DNA from: Thermoanaerobaculum sp.
GTDB lineage: Bacteria > Acidobacteriota > Thermoanaerobaculia > Multivoradales > UBA5704
Length of the DNA stretch: 64,000 nucleotides
Direction of reading: 5' to 3'
Assembly (NCBI GenBank): GCA_021154885.1
Contig: JAJKHS010000082.1
Coordinates: forward strand, 1 to 64,000
This document shows positions 51,696-60,264 of this stretch, piece by piece. The notes under the pieces were generated by a model. The model did not search any database. It saw nothing but the letters and a program-made list of their open reading frames with translations, and had not been told where the DNA came from. Position numbers and translations under genes: made by a program. Each line of letters starts with the position of its first letter. Positions within the stretch are counted from its first letter, which is position 1.

Positions 51696-52661
51696 TCACT
51701 CCACCCGCCAGCGCTCGCCCACGGCCAGGATGCGCACCCGCTCCCGGTCCGCCCCCCTCTCCTCCAGCACCCGGGCGAGGACCTTGGGAGCGAGGTCGGC
51801 GGGCTCGTTCGTGAGGTCGAAGCACCCCCAGTGCATGGGGATCATGGTGCGGGCCCCGAGGTCGAGGAAGGCTTGGTAGGCCTCCTGCGGGTCGGCGTGC
51901 TGGTAGCGCATGAACCACCGGGGCTCGTAGGCGCCGATGGGGAGGAAGGCGACGTCGATCGAGGGGAAGCGCCGGCCGATTTCGGCGAAGCCGTGGTAGT
52001 AGCCCGAGTCCCCGGCGAAGTAGTAGCGCCGCTCGCCGGAGTCGAGGAGCCACGAGCACCAGAGGCTGGCGTTGCGCGCCACCCCCAGGCGGTTGGACCA
52101 GTGCTGGGCCGGCAGGCACGTGAGGGTCCACCGCCCATGGCGGACGCTCTGCCACCAGTCGAGCTCCACGACCCGTTGCCGTCCCCGGTCCTGGAACCAC
52201 TTCGCCAGCCCCAAGGGGATGTACCACGGCATCGTCGCCGGCAGTTGCCGCACGGTCCACGCGTCCAGGTGGTCGTAGTGGTTGTGGGAGAGGACGGCGA
52301 ACGCGTCCCCAGGCACGGCCGCCAGAGGGATGCCCGGGGGGCTGAGGCGCGGCGGCAGCAGGGCCCGGGCTCCCCAGTGGGCATCGGTGAGGACGACGTC
52401 CCCCCGGTCCTGGATGGCGAACGTCGAATGCCCCACCCAGGTCGCCGAAGGCGGCTGACCTACATCCTTTAGATAGGCGCCGTCGTTGGCCACCACCGGA
52501 ATGTCCAGAGGCCGCCTCTTTTCGTACTCGTTCTTCTCCAGCTTCCACCGCAGCAGCGCGCTGAGCCCGACCGGTGGGAACGCCCCCCATGGATTGAAGA
52601 ACCGCCCGGGCCCGCCGTGGGGGGCGTAGAGGGAGTCGGGGGAAGGGGCGTTCTCTGACAT
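51696..52661 (-). CDS. MBL-fold metal-dependent hydrolase (NAPE-PLD/UlaG-like)
   Basis: A 321-residue metallo-beta-lactamase-fold protein. W-V-G-H-S-T-F, L-S-H-N-H-Y-D-H-L-D (HxHxDH) and M-I-P-M-H-W-G-C-F give the two-metal site. The layout is that of NAPE-PLD/RomA-like phosphodiesterases. The ATG at 52661 lies 37 bp from the divergent ATPase gene. An earlier in-frame ATG at 52694 would overlap the promoter zone. It is cotranscribed with the gamma-glutamyltransferase (27-bp gap); no functional link is known to me. Confidence 0.8.
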   Translation of the reverse strand: MSENAPSPDSLYAPHGGPGRFFNPWGAFPPVGLSALLRWKLEKNEYEKRRPLDIPVVANDGAYLKDVGQPPSATWVGHSTFAIQDRGDVVLTDAHWGARALLPPRLSPPGIPLAAVPGDAFAVLSHNHYDHLDAWTVRQLPATMPWYIPLGLAKWFQDRGRQRVVELDWWQSVRHGRWTLTCLPAQHWSNRLGVARNASLWCSWLLDSGERRYYFAGDSGYYHGFAEIGRRFPSIDVAFLPIGAYEPRWFMRYQHADPQEAYQAFLDLGARTMIPMHWGCFDLTNEPADLAPKVLARVLEERGADRERVRILAVGERWRVE

Positions 52662-52698
52662 CGGAATGCTGTTAAACTTCTGAACGAGAGGCATTGGG

Positions 52699-54027
52699 AT
52701 GATACTTGCCGATCTCCTGCAGGACCAGAATCCGTGGTGGCGGGATGGCGCCATCCGCCGGGCGAGAGGATATCCCGTCCGGCGGGAGCTGCAGCCGAAG
52801 ATCCTCCAGCGGATCCTCCGTGTGGACGACCGGCGGGCCGTGGTCCTCCTGGGTCCCCGGCAGGTCGGCAAGACGGTCCTGCTCCTGCAATTGGCCGATG
52901 ACCTCCTCCAAGAGGGCTGGCCTGCCCAGAACCTCACCTACTTCGACTTCTCGGACGATCGGATCACGTCGGATGTTACGGCCCGGGAGGTGGTGGAGGC
53001 CGAGCCGGTCGGAATCGATCCCGCCTATCCCCGGGTCTTCCTCCTCGATGAGATCCGGAGCGCTCCGAATTGGGACCTCTGGCTGAAACAGGCCGTCGAT
53101 GCCCGCGCCGGCCGGATCGTGGCCACGGATTCCGCCGCCCGGCTCCTGCGGGACGGCGCCCGGGAGTCGGGTCAGGGCCGGTGGGACGAGATCTACATGG
53201 AAGGGCTCGCCTTCCGGGAGTTTATCCGGCTTCATGGCGGACCCGACGAAGAGGTCGAGACCGTTTTGCGCCGAGCCCCCAACCTCCACGAGCGCTACCT
53301 TGCCCTTGGAGGTTTTCCTGAGTACGTGCTTCAGGAAGACTTTCCCGAGGTCCGCCGGCGTTTGCGCAGCGACATCGCGGAGCGGGCGATCCTGCGGGAC
53401 CTGTCCGGCCAAGGGGTCGACGTGGAGCGCGTCAAAGACCTTTTCGTCTATCTCCTCCAGGATTCCGGCGCCGAGCTCAACGCCGAGGCCCGGGCTCGGG
53501 ACCTGAACGCCGACGCCCGCTCGGTGCGCGACTGGGCTCGGCTCCTGACCGATACTCTCCTGGTCTCCTCCCTGGAGCGCTTCAACCGCAATGCCGCCGC
53601 GGGCCTCCGTTCGAAGTCCAAGATCTATGCGTCCGACCCGGGGCTGGTCATGGCCTTCGCGCCGCTGCCGGTCCAGGACCTTACAGTCCGGGGCAGGGTT
53701 TTCGAGGCGGCGGTCTTCCGACACCTCCGGGAAGCGGCGCGGGAGCTCGAGGGGCGGCTCACCTTTTTCCGGCACAGGGAGGATCTCGAGATCGACTTCG
53801 TTCTCGAAGATTCGCGCGGGCTGATCGGGATCGAGGTGACGAGCGGCATGCGGGTACGTGCCGACAAGGCGGAGCGCCTCCGCCAAGCGGCCAAGGAGCT
53901 TGGAGCAGCCCGGCGGATTCTGATCCATGGCGGGGTCATTGAGGAGACTGGGAAAGAAGTTGAAGCGGTAGCGATTCAGCGATTCCTGCTAGACCCGATC
54001 GCCTGCCTGCGGGGAGAGAAGGCATGA
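52699..54027 (+). CDS. AAA_14/DUF4143 ATP-binding protein
   Basis: A 442-residue protein. G-P-R-Q-V-G-K-T (residues 52-59) is the Walker A loop, V-F-L-L-D-E-I is Walker B, and N-W-D-L-W-L-K follows as in the AAA_14 family. The C-terminal DUF4143 domain ends in a restriction-endonuclease-like segment: D-L-E-I-D-F-V-L with I-G-I-E-V-T-S. It overlaps the AlbA-domain gene by ATGA, so the two are coupled. These ATPases are widespread, often mobile, and of unclear function; the pairing suggests a defence or regulatory module. Confidence 0.75.
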   Translation: MILADLLQDQNPWWRDGAIRRARGYPVRRELQPKILQRILRVDDRRAVVLLGPRQVGKTVLLLQLADDLLQEGWPAQNLTYFDFSDDRITSDVTAREVVEAEPVGIDPAYPRVFLLDEIRSAPNWDLWLKQAVDARAGRIVATDSAARLLRDGARESGQGRWDEIYMEGLAFREFIRLHGGPDEEVETVLRRAPNLHERYLALGGFPEYVLQEDFPEVRRRLRSDIAERAILRDLSGQGVDVERVKDLFVYLLQDSGAELNAEARARDLNADARSVRDWARLLTDTLLVSSLERFNRNAAAGLRSKSKIYASDPGLVMAFAPLPVQDLTVRGRVFEAAVFRHLREAARELEGRLTFFRHREDLEIDFVLEDSRGLIGIEVTSGMRVRADKAERLRQAAKELGAARRILIHGGVIEETGKEVEAVAIQRFLLDPIACLRGEKA

Positions 54028-55250
54028 ACAACGAGATTCCGCTAGGAAAGAAAGAAGATCTTCACCTGGAGCTAAAGGGTGCGGACGCCCTGAAGGACCC
54101 CGAGAAGATCGCCAGGGAGGTCGTAGCGATGCTCAACGCCGAAGGCGGGGAGGTGTGGGTGGGGCTGCGGGAAGAGGAGGGGCGAGCTGTGGCGGTGGAG
54201 CCGATCCCGGAGCCGGAGGCTAATCGCCAGAGCCTCAGAGATTTCTTGGTGGATTCTATCGAGCCTTCTCTATCTTCTCTGGAGATTACGGTGCACCCGA
54301 TTTCTGCGACGACGGGCTCGATTCTGCGTCTTCAAGTCAAGCCGGATTCGACTCGCAGGCCTTATGCGCTACTCAGAAAAGGAGGACGTTCCTTCTGGAT
54401 CCGAATTGAAGACCGACTTCGTTTGATGGACCGTGAGGAGATCCGGCGAGCCTTTGCGAGCACTCAACCCAGCAATGACGAGCAGAATCGCGCAGAGGAG
54501 ACCGTGAAAGACGAGTTGAAGGACCTTCAGCGGGAAGCTGGCGGAGGTCCCAACGGAATCTTCTGGTTGCGGATCGTACCGGCTCCGGAGTATTCGCTGA
54601 ATCTCGACGCTCTGCAAAACAGCGATCTCCTATTGGATCCCAGCGAAACGGAAAATAGGCGCACGGGTCAGACCTTCTTCCTTGCCCAGGGACGCGAAGG
54701 AGGGAGGCCCCAGCGTAAAGCGGGCCGGCTTGTCATGGGTGAGACGGATGACGCCGCATTGTCGATCTACCGACATGAAGGAATCCAACTCCGTCTGCCC
54801 TTGGGAAAGTTCCATGCCGGCCACGAGCCTGGAGCGGAAAAACCTCTCTACTGGCTAACGCTCATGGAAGTGCCGATTTCGGTGTTTCGCCTCCTCTCCA
54901 AAATGCTGAGAGTCGAGGCACTCTGGGAGGAGCGTCTTGCGGAGAGCACTTGGTTCGTCTCCTCGGTCGCCCTCTTTGGCCTCCATGGCTGGACTCTGCG
55001 CCCCTACTCTCCTCAGTTGCGCCAGTTACAGGGATGGTGGGACTATTTGCTCAAAGAACCTCGTTCAAGCAGTGTTCAGGATCTCATTCCTGCTAAACCG
55101 CTCCGCTTCCCCCTGAGGGAGGTTCAAGACTACCCGGATCGGTGCGGATTTCGTTTGGTCAGCCGTATCTACGAGGCTTTTGGCTTTGGCACAGACGAGA
55201 TGCCCCACGAGTTTGACCAAAAGACCGGCCGCCTGGTTCTACCCGAATAG
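54024..55250 (+). CDS. AlbA_2 (Schlafen-like) domain protein
   Basis: A 408-residue protein. L-H-L-E-L-K-G-A near residue 12, then I-A-R-E-V-V-A-M-L-N-A-E-G-G-E-V-W-V-G-L, is the AlbA_2/Schlafen N-terminal pattern (EFK...AfaNt.GG.i.iGi). S-F-W-I-R-I lies at about residue 122. The rest (about 150-408) is not recognised. Base composition is visibly less GC-rich than the polysaccharide cluster, which suggests transfer. It is translationally coupled to the AAA_14/DUF4143 gene. Members of the family bind DNA or RNA and include anti-phage effectors. Confidence 0.65.
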   Translation: MNNEIPLGKKEDLHLELKGADALKDPEKIAREVVAMLNAEGGEVWVGLREEEGRAVAVEPIPEPEANRQSLRDFLVDSIEPSLSSLEITVHPISATTGSILRLQVKPDSTRRPYALLRKGGRSFWIRIEDRLRLMDREEIRRAFASTQPSNDEQNRAEETVKDELKDLQREAGGGPNGIFWLRIVPAPEYSLNLDALQNSDLLLDPSETENRRTGQTFFLAQGREGGRPQRKAGRLVMGETDDAALSIYRHEGIQLRLPLGKFHAGHEPGAEKPLYWLTLMEVPISVFRLLSKMLRVEALWEERLAESTWFVSSVALFGLHGWTLRPYSPQLRQLQGWWDYLLKEPRSSSVQDLIPAKPLRFPLREVQDYPDRCGFRLVSRIYEAFGFGTDEMPHEFDQKTGRLVLPE

Positions 55251-55261
55251 TGACCAGTCCG

Positions 55262-55483
55262 TCAGGTGACGAACCGGACGATCTCGAGCTCAGCCCGGAC
55301 ATCAGCCTGCCTGAGGATCTCGTCGACCCGCTCGACGACCGGGTCCTCGAGGGCAGTCTCGGCGCACCGCTGGCACTGGAAGACGGGAAGGGCCTTCACG
55401 ATGACGATCGTGGTCTCGCCGACCTTGAAGGGCAGGTCGGTCTGAGCTCGGACCATCCCCGATCCGCAAACGGGGCACTTCAT
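55262..55483 (-). CDS. YgiT-type zinc finger protein (MqsA N-domain-like)
   Basis: A 73-residue protein with C-P-V-C-G at residues 3-7 and C-Q-R-C-A at 37-41, the two CxxC knuckles of the YgiT-type zinc finger. A C-terminal helix ends in V-V-E-R-V-D-E-I-L-R. Such small proteins are usually antitoxins of DUF4258-type toxins. No DUF4258 gene is seen next to it, so it looks orphaned. GGAGG precedes the ATG. It converges on the AlbA gene with an 11-bp gap. Confidence 0.75.
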   Translation of the reverse strand: MKCPVCGSGMVRAQTDLPFKVGETTIVIVKALPVFQCQRCAETALEDPVVERVDEILRQADVRAELEIVRFVT

Positions 55484-55589
55484 GGCTCTACCGCCTCCTC
55501 TTCAAGCGTCTCCCTTCGTGAAAATCACGGCTTCCGTTAAGGTATTCCCAACGCAGGCGACCTTTTGCGTAGTTCGGTCAAAAAGGAGC

Positions 55590-55618
55590 TTGACAGGCGT
55601 CGTCCCCCCGGCTACGCT
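55590..55618 (+). promoter_or_regulatory. Near-consensus sigma-70 promoter
   Basis: A perfect -35 TTGACA (55590-55595) is followed by exactly 17 bp and TACGCT (55613-55618; TAnnnT). It is flanked by a perfect 8-bp inverted repeat, GTTCGGTC (55572-55579) and GACCGAAC (55621-55628), which could bind a repressor. No gene on the plus strand follows within the next 700 bp; a terminator does. Confidence 0.6.
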
Positions 55619-55624
55619 ACGACC

Positions 55625-55702
55625 GAACAAACCGCCGGGGCTCGTCCCGACGTATTCACCTCCCCCGGGTCTGCGCGAGCACACCCGGGGCTTTTCATTT
55701 TT
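55625..55702 (+). ncRNA. Candidate small RNA (about 78 nt)
   Basis: The interval runs from the predicted start downstream of the TTGACA/TACGCT promoter to the end of an intrinsic terminator. It has no convincing reading frame. A small internal stem (CGGGGCTCGTCCCG) precedes the terminator hairpin. The boundaries come only from promoter and terminator; function is unknown. Confidence 0.45.
55663..55702 (+). terminator. Rho-independent terminator
   Basis: CCCCGGGT (55663-55670) pairs perfectly with ACCCGGGG (55683-55690) around a 12-nt loop. CTTTTCATTTTT follows. It lies about 450 bp downstream of the AlbA gene and 45 bp after the promoter described at 55590-55618, so it more likely ends a small RNA. 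Confidence 0.75.
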
Positions 55703-55714
55703 ACCTCTCACCGG

Positions 55715-55945
55715 CGAGCGTTTCCCCGCCGCAGGCGAAGGCTTGCCTGTCGCAGGCATACACATGCCCGTCGGGGGAATGTGTATGCCCGTCACCGGCA
55801 TGCGTTTTCCCGGCGCGGGCGAAGGCTTCCCTGTCGCAGGCATACACATGCCCGTCGCGGGGATGTGTATGCCCGTCACGGGCGAGCCCTTGCCGATGAC
55901 GGGCGAACGCTTGCCAACACGGGGCGGGCAGTGCCCTGGTTCCGG
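55715..55945. repeat. 21-bp minisatellite, 11 units
   Basis: The region cuts exactly into eleven 21-bp units, starting at 55715, 55736, 55757 and so on. Most end in a GCAGG, GCGGG or ACCGG-like box and carry TGCCCGTC in the middle. A four-unit block (55736-55819) is repeated almost exactly in the next block (55820-55903), giving an 84-bp higher-order repeat. Units 3/4 and 7/8 contain CATACACAT and ATGTGTATG, which form 9-bp hairpins. The 468-bp gap between the YgiT and DUF1499 genes also contains the candidate sRNA; no gene is credible here. Confidence 0.85.
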
Positions 55946-55951
55946 CTCAGC

Positions 55952-56332
55952 TCAACGCGCGGCGCGGAAGGCGGCGGAGATCTCCTCCATCCGCTTGCGG
56001 TTGACCCCGAAGTCCCGGCGGCCCAGCCGCGAGGCGGAGCGGAAGTGGATGCGCTTGGCCGCGTCGTCGAAGACGAATTCGACGTCGTCCACGAAATGGA
56101 AGAACGCCGAGCGGCACTCGGCCTTGAGGTAGTCCGGCTCCTCGCGTACGATCCGGGTTCTTGGATAATTGCGCAATACCTCTACGAGCTTCGCGTGGCC
56201 TTGAGCCAGCGAGCCGGAGTAGGGGATTGGATCCATGCGCTGCGACGACCCCTCTCGCGCCTGGGTGGAGACGCAGTTGGGGGTGCGCGGACAGGGGGCG
56301 AGCCGGCTGGCCGGCGAGGAGGGTTTGGCCAT
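55952..56332 (-). CDS. DUF1499 family protein
   Basis: A 126-residue protein. P-C-P-R-T-P-N-C-V-S-T is the DUF1499 N-terminal signature. V-E-F-V-F-D-D and R-S-A-S-R-L-G-R-R-D-F-G-V-N-R-K-R close the domain in the normal way. The function of the family is unknown. The ATG at 56332 is preferred over far upstream starts because it gives the normal domain start; the divergent gene begins 58 bp away. Confidence 0.8.
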   Translation of the reverse strand: MAKPSSPASRLAPCPRTPNCVSTQAREGSSQRMDPIPYSGSLAQGHAKLVEVLRNYPRTRIVREEPDYLKAECRSAFFHFVDDVEFVFDDAAKRIHFRSASRLGRRDFGVNRKRMEEISAAFRAAR

Positions 56333-56390
56333 GGTCCGGCATTGTAGCGGAGTCTTTGAGAACCGTCCTGCTCTATGATCTGGCGTTCCG

Positions 56391-57503
56391 ATGATCTCGA
56401 TCCACGACCTGCCCACCCCCGCGCTGCTGCTGGACCTCGACGTCCTGGAGGCCAACCTGCGCCGCATGAAGGAGCGCACCGCCGCCCTGGGAGTGGCCCT
56501 GCGGCCCCACGTCAAGACCCACAAGTGCCTGGAGGTCGCCGAGCGGCAGCGGGCCTCGGGGGTCGCCGGGATTACCGTCTCCACCCTGTACGAGGCGCGG
56601 GTCTTCGCCGATCACGGGTTCGACGACCTCACCTGGGCCTTCCCGGTGATCTTCTCGCGGCTTCCCGAGGTGCGGAAGCTGGCGGAGCGGGTGACGTTGC
56701 GGCTGGTGGTGGACTCGCCCGAGGCGGTGACGGCCCTGGAGGGTCTCGGAAATTTCCGGCGTCTCCGGCGGCCCCTCCACGTCTGGCTCAAGGTGGACTG
56801 CGGCTACCACCGGGCCGGGGTCGATCCCGAGTCGCCGGCGGCCCTGGAGCTGGCCCGGCGGCTCGCCGGATCGTCGTCGCTCCACTTCGACGGCATCCTC
56901 ACCCACTCGGGCCATGCCTACCATGGGCCGACCCGGGCGGAGGTGGCCGCAGCCGCGGAACAGGAGCGCAGCGTCATGGCCGGCTTCGCGGACCGGCTGC
57001 GACAGGAAGGGATCGCGGTGCCCGGAGTGAGCGTCGGCTCCACCCCTGCCATGGCGGTGGTCGAGCGGCTGGACGGGGTCACCGAGGCCCGGCCCGGCAA
57101 CTACTGCTTCCATGACTTCGCGCAGGTGGCCCTCGGCACCTGCGGGGTGCGCGACTGCGCGGTGACGGTGCTGGCGAGCGTCGTCTCCCACCGGCCCGGG
57201 GAGGACCGCTCGGTGGTCGACGCCGGGGCCCTGGCCCTGTCCAAGGACCCCGGGCCGGAGCGGCCGGAGCGCCCCACGATGGGCGAGGTCTTCGCGGACT
57301 ACGAGGCGGGCGTCCTGGAGGAGGAGGCGCGGCTGGTGGCGCTCTCCCAGGAGCACGGAATCCTCTCCGCGCCGCGGCCCGTGGGGTCGCGGGTGCGCAT
57401 CCTCCCCAATCACTCCTGCCTGACGGCGGCGCAGTTCGACGAGTACGCGGTAGTGCGTGGCGAGGAGATCGTGGACCGCTGGAGGATCTGGCGCGGCCGT
57501 TGA
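56391..57503 (+). CDS. PLP-dependent D-threonine aldolase / D-serine dehydratase-like enzyme
   Basis: A 370-residue alanine-racemase-fold protein. R-P-H-V-K-T-H-K places the PLP Lys at K42. A C-terminal beta-domain has L-P-N-H-S-C, the His/Cys metal-binding motif of the D-serine dehydratase (DSD1)/low-specificity D-threonine aldolase group. It cleaves or dehydrates D-hydroxy amino acids; the exact substrate is not readable. A -10-like TATGAT (56374-56379) lies 11 bp before the ATG. The PLP decarboxylase gene follows after 31 bp. Confidence 0.8.
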   Translation: MISIHDLPTPALLLDLDVLEANLRRMKERTAALGVALRPHVKTHKCLEVAERQRASGVAGITVSTLYEARVFADHGFDDLTWAFPVIFSRLPEVRKLAERVTLRLVVDSPEAVTALEGLGNFRRLRRPLHVWLKVDCGYHRAGVDPESPAALELARRLAGSSSLHFDGILTHSGHAYHGPTRAEVAAAAEQERSVMAGFADRLRQEGIAVPGVSVGSTPAMAVVERLDGVTEARPGNYCFHDFAQVALGTCGVRDCAVTVLASVVSHRPGEDRSVVDAGALALSKDPGPERPERPTMGEVFADYEAGVLEEEARLVALSQEHGILSAPRPVGSRVRILPNHSCLTAAQFDEYAVVRGEEIVDRWRIWRGR

Positions 57504-57534
57504 AGCGGGATACCGGACGATCGAGAAGGGAAGG

Positions 57535-59004
57535 ATGAAGATGTTGATGCAGGATGCCGAGACCCGGCGCGCGCTCTGGGATCGCCTGGCCGCGGCCATC
57601 GAGAAGTACCTGAACGGGGTGAGCGAGGCCCGGGTGGCGCCGGAGCTGATTGTCGGCGGCATGGACGGCATGGGCGCCATCCGCGAGGCGCTGGCGCCTT
57701 TCGACTTCGAGCGGCCGGTCGCGCCGGCCGAGGCCCTGGACTTCGCCGTCGATGGCCTCTGGCGCTGGCAGGTGCACACCCCTCACCCGCGCTACTTCGG
57801 GCTGTTCAATCCCGCCACCACGCCCATGGGCATCGCCGCCGACGCCCTGGTGGCGGCCTTCAATCCGCAACTCGCGGCCTGGAGCCACAGCCCGCTGGCG
57901 GCGGAGGTGGAGCAGCACCTGGTGCGGGCGTTCGCGGGGCGCTTCGGCTTCGATCCGGGCCGCACCGAGGGCACCTTCACCTCGGGCGGCGCCGAGGCCA
58001 ACCACACGGCGCTGGTGACCGCCCTCAACCGCGCCTTCCCCGAGATCGGCCGCCGCGGCCTGCTGGCCCTGCGCAGTCAGCCCATCCTCTACGTCTCGCC
58101 GGAGGCCCACCACTCCTTCCTCAAGGCGGCGCGCCTGTCGGGGCTCGGCACCGAGGCCGTGCGGGAGGTGCGGGTGGATTCCAGCCTGCGCATGATCCCG
58201 GAGGACCTGCGCACCCGCATCCGCGAGGACCGGGAGGCGGGCCTCGCCCCCTTCCTGGTGGTCGCTACCCTGGGCTCGACCAGCGCCGGGGTCGTCGATC
58301 CCGTGGCCGACCTGGCGCAGGTGGCCGACGAGGAGGGGGTGTGGCTCCACGCCGACGCGGCCTGGGGCGGGGCGGTGGCCCTGGTGCCGGAGCTCCACGG
58401 GGTGATCGAGGGGATCGCCCGTGCCAGCTCCATCACCTTCGACGCGCACAAATGGCTCTCGGTGCCGATGGGCGCGGGCCTCTATCTGACCCGCCATGCC
58501 GGCATCCTGGAGCGCACCTTCCGGGTGTCGGCGCGCTACATGCCCCGCGAGGCCGCGAGCCTCGGGGTGGCCGACCCCTACGCCCACTCCATGCAGTGGT
58601 CGCGCCGCTTCATCGGCCTCAAGGTCTTCCTGTCCCTGGCGGTGGCCGGCTGGGAGGGGTATGCGGAGGCGATCCGCCACCAGACGGCGATGGGCGACCT
58701 GCTGCGGCAGCGGCTGCGAGAGGCGGGCTGGGTGGTGGTCAACGACACGCCCCTGCCCGTGGTCTGCTTCGTCGATGGCGGGGGGGGCGGGCGGGCGGGG
58801 CGGTCCGCGGCCTTCGTGGAGGGTGTGGCGCAGGAGGTCGTCGGGTCCGGCGAGGCCTGGATCAGCAGCGTGGTGCTGGGCGAGGTCGGCCCCGCCCTGC
58901 GGGCCTGCATCACCAACTACCGGACGGGTCAGGAGGACGTGGAGGCCCTGGTCGCTTCCCTGGGCCGGGCGCGGGAAAGGCTTTGGTCCCGCCCCGGAAG
59001 CTGA
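57535..59004 (+). CDS. PLP-dependent group II decarboxylase (AADC/GAD-like)
   Basis: A 489-residue fold-type I enzyme. [10 protein letters not shown] is the substrate-side N-terminal motif. [12 protein letters not shown] binds PLP phosphate, H-A-D-A-A-W-G-G gives the conserved Asp, and F-D-A-H-K-W carries the Schiff-base Lys (K306). These enzymes decarboxylate aromatic or acidic L-amino acids. The start at 57535 follows an AGGGAAGG run; ATG 57541 is equally possible. It probably forms an operon with the upstream PLP enzyme and may serve the NRPS-related genes after it. Confidence 0.85.
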   Translation: MKMLMQDAETRRALWDRLAAAIEKYLNGVSEARVAPELIVGGMDGMGAIREALAPFDFERPVAPAEALDFAVDGLWRWQVHTPHPRYFGLFNPATTPMGIAADALVAAFNPQLAAWSHSPLAAEVEQHLVRAFAGRFGFDPGRTEGTFTSGGAEANHTALVTALNRAFPEIGRRGLLALRSQPILYVSPEAHHSFLKAARLSGLGTEAVREVRVDSSLRMIPEDLRTRIREDREAGLAPFLVVATLGSTSAGVVDPVADLAQVADEEGVWLHADAAWGGAVALVPELHGVIEGIARASSITFDAHKWLSVPMGAGLYLTRHAGILERTFRVSARYMPREAASLGVADPYAHSMQWSRRFIGLKVFLSLAVAGWEGYAEAIRHQTAMGDLLRQRLREAGWVVVNDTPLPVVCFVDGGGGGRAGRSAAFVEGVAQEVVGSGEAWISSVVLGEVGPALRACITNYRTGQEDVEALVASLGRARERLWSRPGS

Positions 59005-59161
59005 TAAGCTCTTGCGGATTGCCGGGATGGTTCCGGACCGGCCTGTCCCGCATTCCGGTTTCCCGGCACTAAGGAAGCAGAGCCATTCCGTCCGGCCCGG
59101 GCGACCGCCTCGCCGGCCGAACAACGTCGATAGCGGCAAGGAACGAGAAGGAGACGACCCC

Positions 59162-59407
59162 ATGAGCTGGGAAGACAGAGAAGACACCACGATCTACAAG
59201 GTGGTGGTGAATCACGAAGAGCAGTATTCGATCTGGCCCGCCCACCGCGAGAACCCTCTTGGCTGGACCGACGTCGGCAAGAGCGGGCCCAAGGACGAGT
59301 GCCTGGCCTATATCAAAGAGGTCTGGACAGACATGCGCCCCCTCTCCCTGCGCAAGAAGATGGAAGAGATGGAGCGCGCCCGGGCCGAGGAGAACAAGGC
59401 CAGCTAG
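59162..59407 (+). CDS. MbtH-like protein
   Basis: An 81-residue MbtH family protein. The signature [10 protein letters not shown], followed by P-L-G-W-T-D-V-G, is complete, with both conserved Trp of the adenylation-domain contact. These proteins bind and activate NRPS adenylation domains. GGAG 8 bp before ATG supports the start. The thioesterase and PPTase genes follow directly, which marks this as the accessory end of an NRPS system whose synthetase is not in the window. Confidence 0.92.
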   Translation: MSWEDREDTTIYKVVVNHEEQYSIWPAHRENPLGWTDVGKSGPKDECLAYIKEVWTDMRPLSLRKKMEEMERARAEENKAS

Positions 59408-59478
59408 TCCGCTCGCGCTCTCCCGCGGGGGAGCGCGCGGCGCCCGTCCACGACCTGGACCTGGAGTCGATCCACATC

Positions 59479-60264
59479 GTGAAACCCAGCGGTCAACCCT
59501 CCGAGCGGTGGCTCGCCTACCGCGAGGTCAATCCGCGTGCGCGGCTGCGCATGTTCTGCTTCCCCTACGCGGGCGGCGGTGCCTCGGTCTATCGCGGCTG
59601 GGCGTCCCGGCTGCCGGGGGACGTCGAGGTCTGTCCCGTGCAGCTCCCGGGCCGCGAGAGCCGGCTGCGCGACCAGCCGTTCAGCCGGCCCGAGCCGATG
59701 ATCCAGGCCCTCGTGGACGTCCTGCAGCCCTACATGGACCTGCCGTTCGTCTTCTTCGGGCACAGCATGGGGAGCATGATCGGCTTCGAGCTGTCGCGCG
59801 AGCTGCGCCGGCGGGGGTGGAAGCTGCCGCTCACCCTCTTCGTCTCCGGGCGCCGGGCCCCCCACCTGGCGCCTCGCGAGGAGCCGATCCACGACCTCCC
59901 CGAGCCGGAGTTCATCGAAAAGCTCCGGGAGCTCAACGGCACGCCGGAGGAGGTGCTCCAGCACGCCGAGCTGATGAAGCTGCTGTTGCCCATCCTGCGG
60001 GCCGACTTCGCCGTCAACGAGACCTACGTCTTCACCGAGGAGGAACCGTTCGACTTCGCGCTCTCCGCCTTCGGCGGCCTCGGCGACGTGGAGGTCACGC
60101 GCGAGGACGTGGAGGCTTGGCGGCAGTACACCCGCGGCCGGTTTCGGGTGCGCATGTTGCCGGGGGACCACTTCTTCGTTCATAGCGCCAAGGACCTGAT
60201 CCTCGAGGCCGTGGCGCGGGACCTGGCGGAGGTCGCCGCCTCGGCGCTCTCCGGCAACGGGTGA
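59479..60264 (+). CDS. Type II thioesterase
   Basis: A 261-residue alpha/beta hydrolase. M-F-C-F-P-Y-A-G-G-G-A-S is the usual start of TEII enzymes, F-G-H-S-M-G-S carries the nucleophile Ser (S96), and L-P-G-D-H-F-F the catalytic His. TEII proteins remove stalled or wrong acyl groups from NRPS/PKS carrier domains. No ATG fits; GTG at 59479 gives the normal length and is chosen. It overlaps the PPTase start by 4 bp (GTGA). Confidence 0.85.
   Translation: MKPSGQPSERWLAYREVNPRARLRMFCFPYAGGGASVYRGWASRLPGDVEVCPVQLPGRESRLRDQPFSRPEPMIQALVDVLQPYMDLPFVFFGHSMGSMIGFELSRELRRRGWKLPLTLFVSGRRAPHLAPREEPIHDLPEPEFIEKLRELNGTPEEVLQHAELMKLLLPILRADFAVNETYVFTEEEPFDFALSAFGGLGDVEVTREDVEAWRQYTRGRFRVRMLPGDHFFVHSAKDLILEAVARDLAEVAASALSGNG

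Noticed and set aside
49458-52472. 1004-codon plus-strand open frame
   Set aside because: It lies antisense to the SprT-like, gamma-glutamyltransferase and MBL genes, all of which have complete catalytic motifs; it is a composition artefact.
55715-55945. CRISPR array or coding heptapeptide-repeat gene
   Set aside because: No spacers separate the units. Frames on both strands stay open only because the unit length is a multiple of three, and none has a good start signal or known domain.
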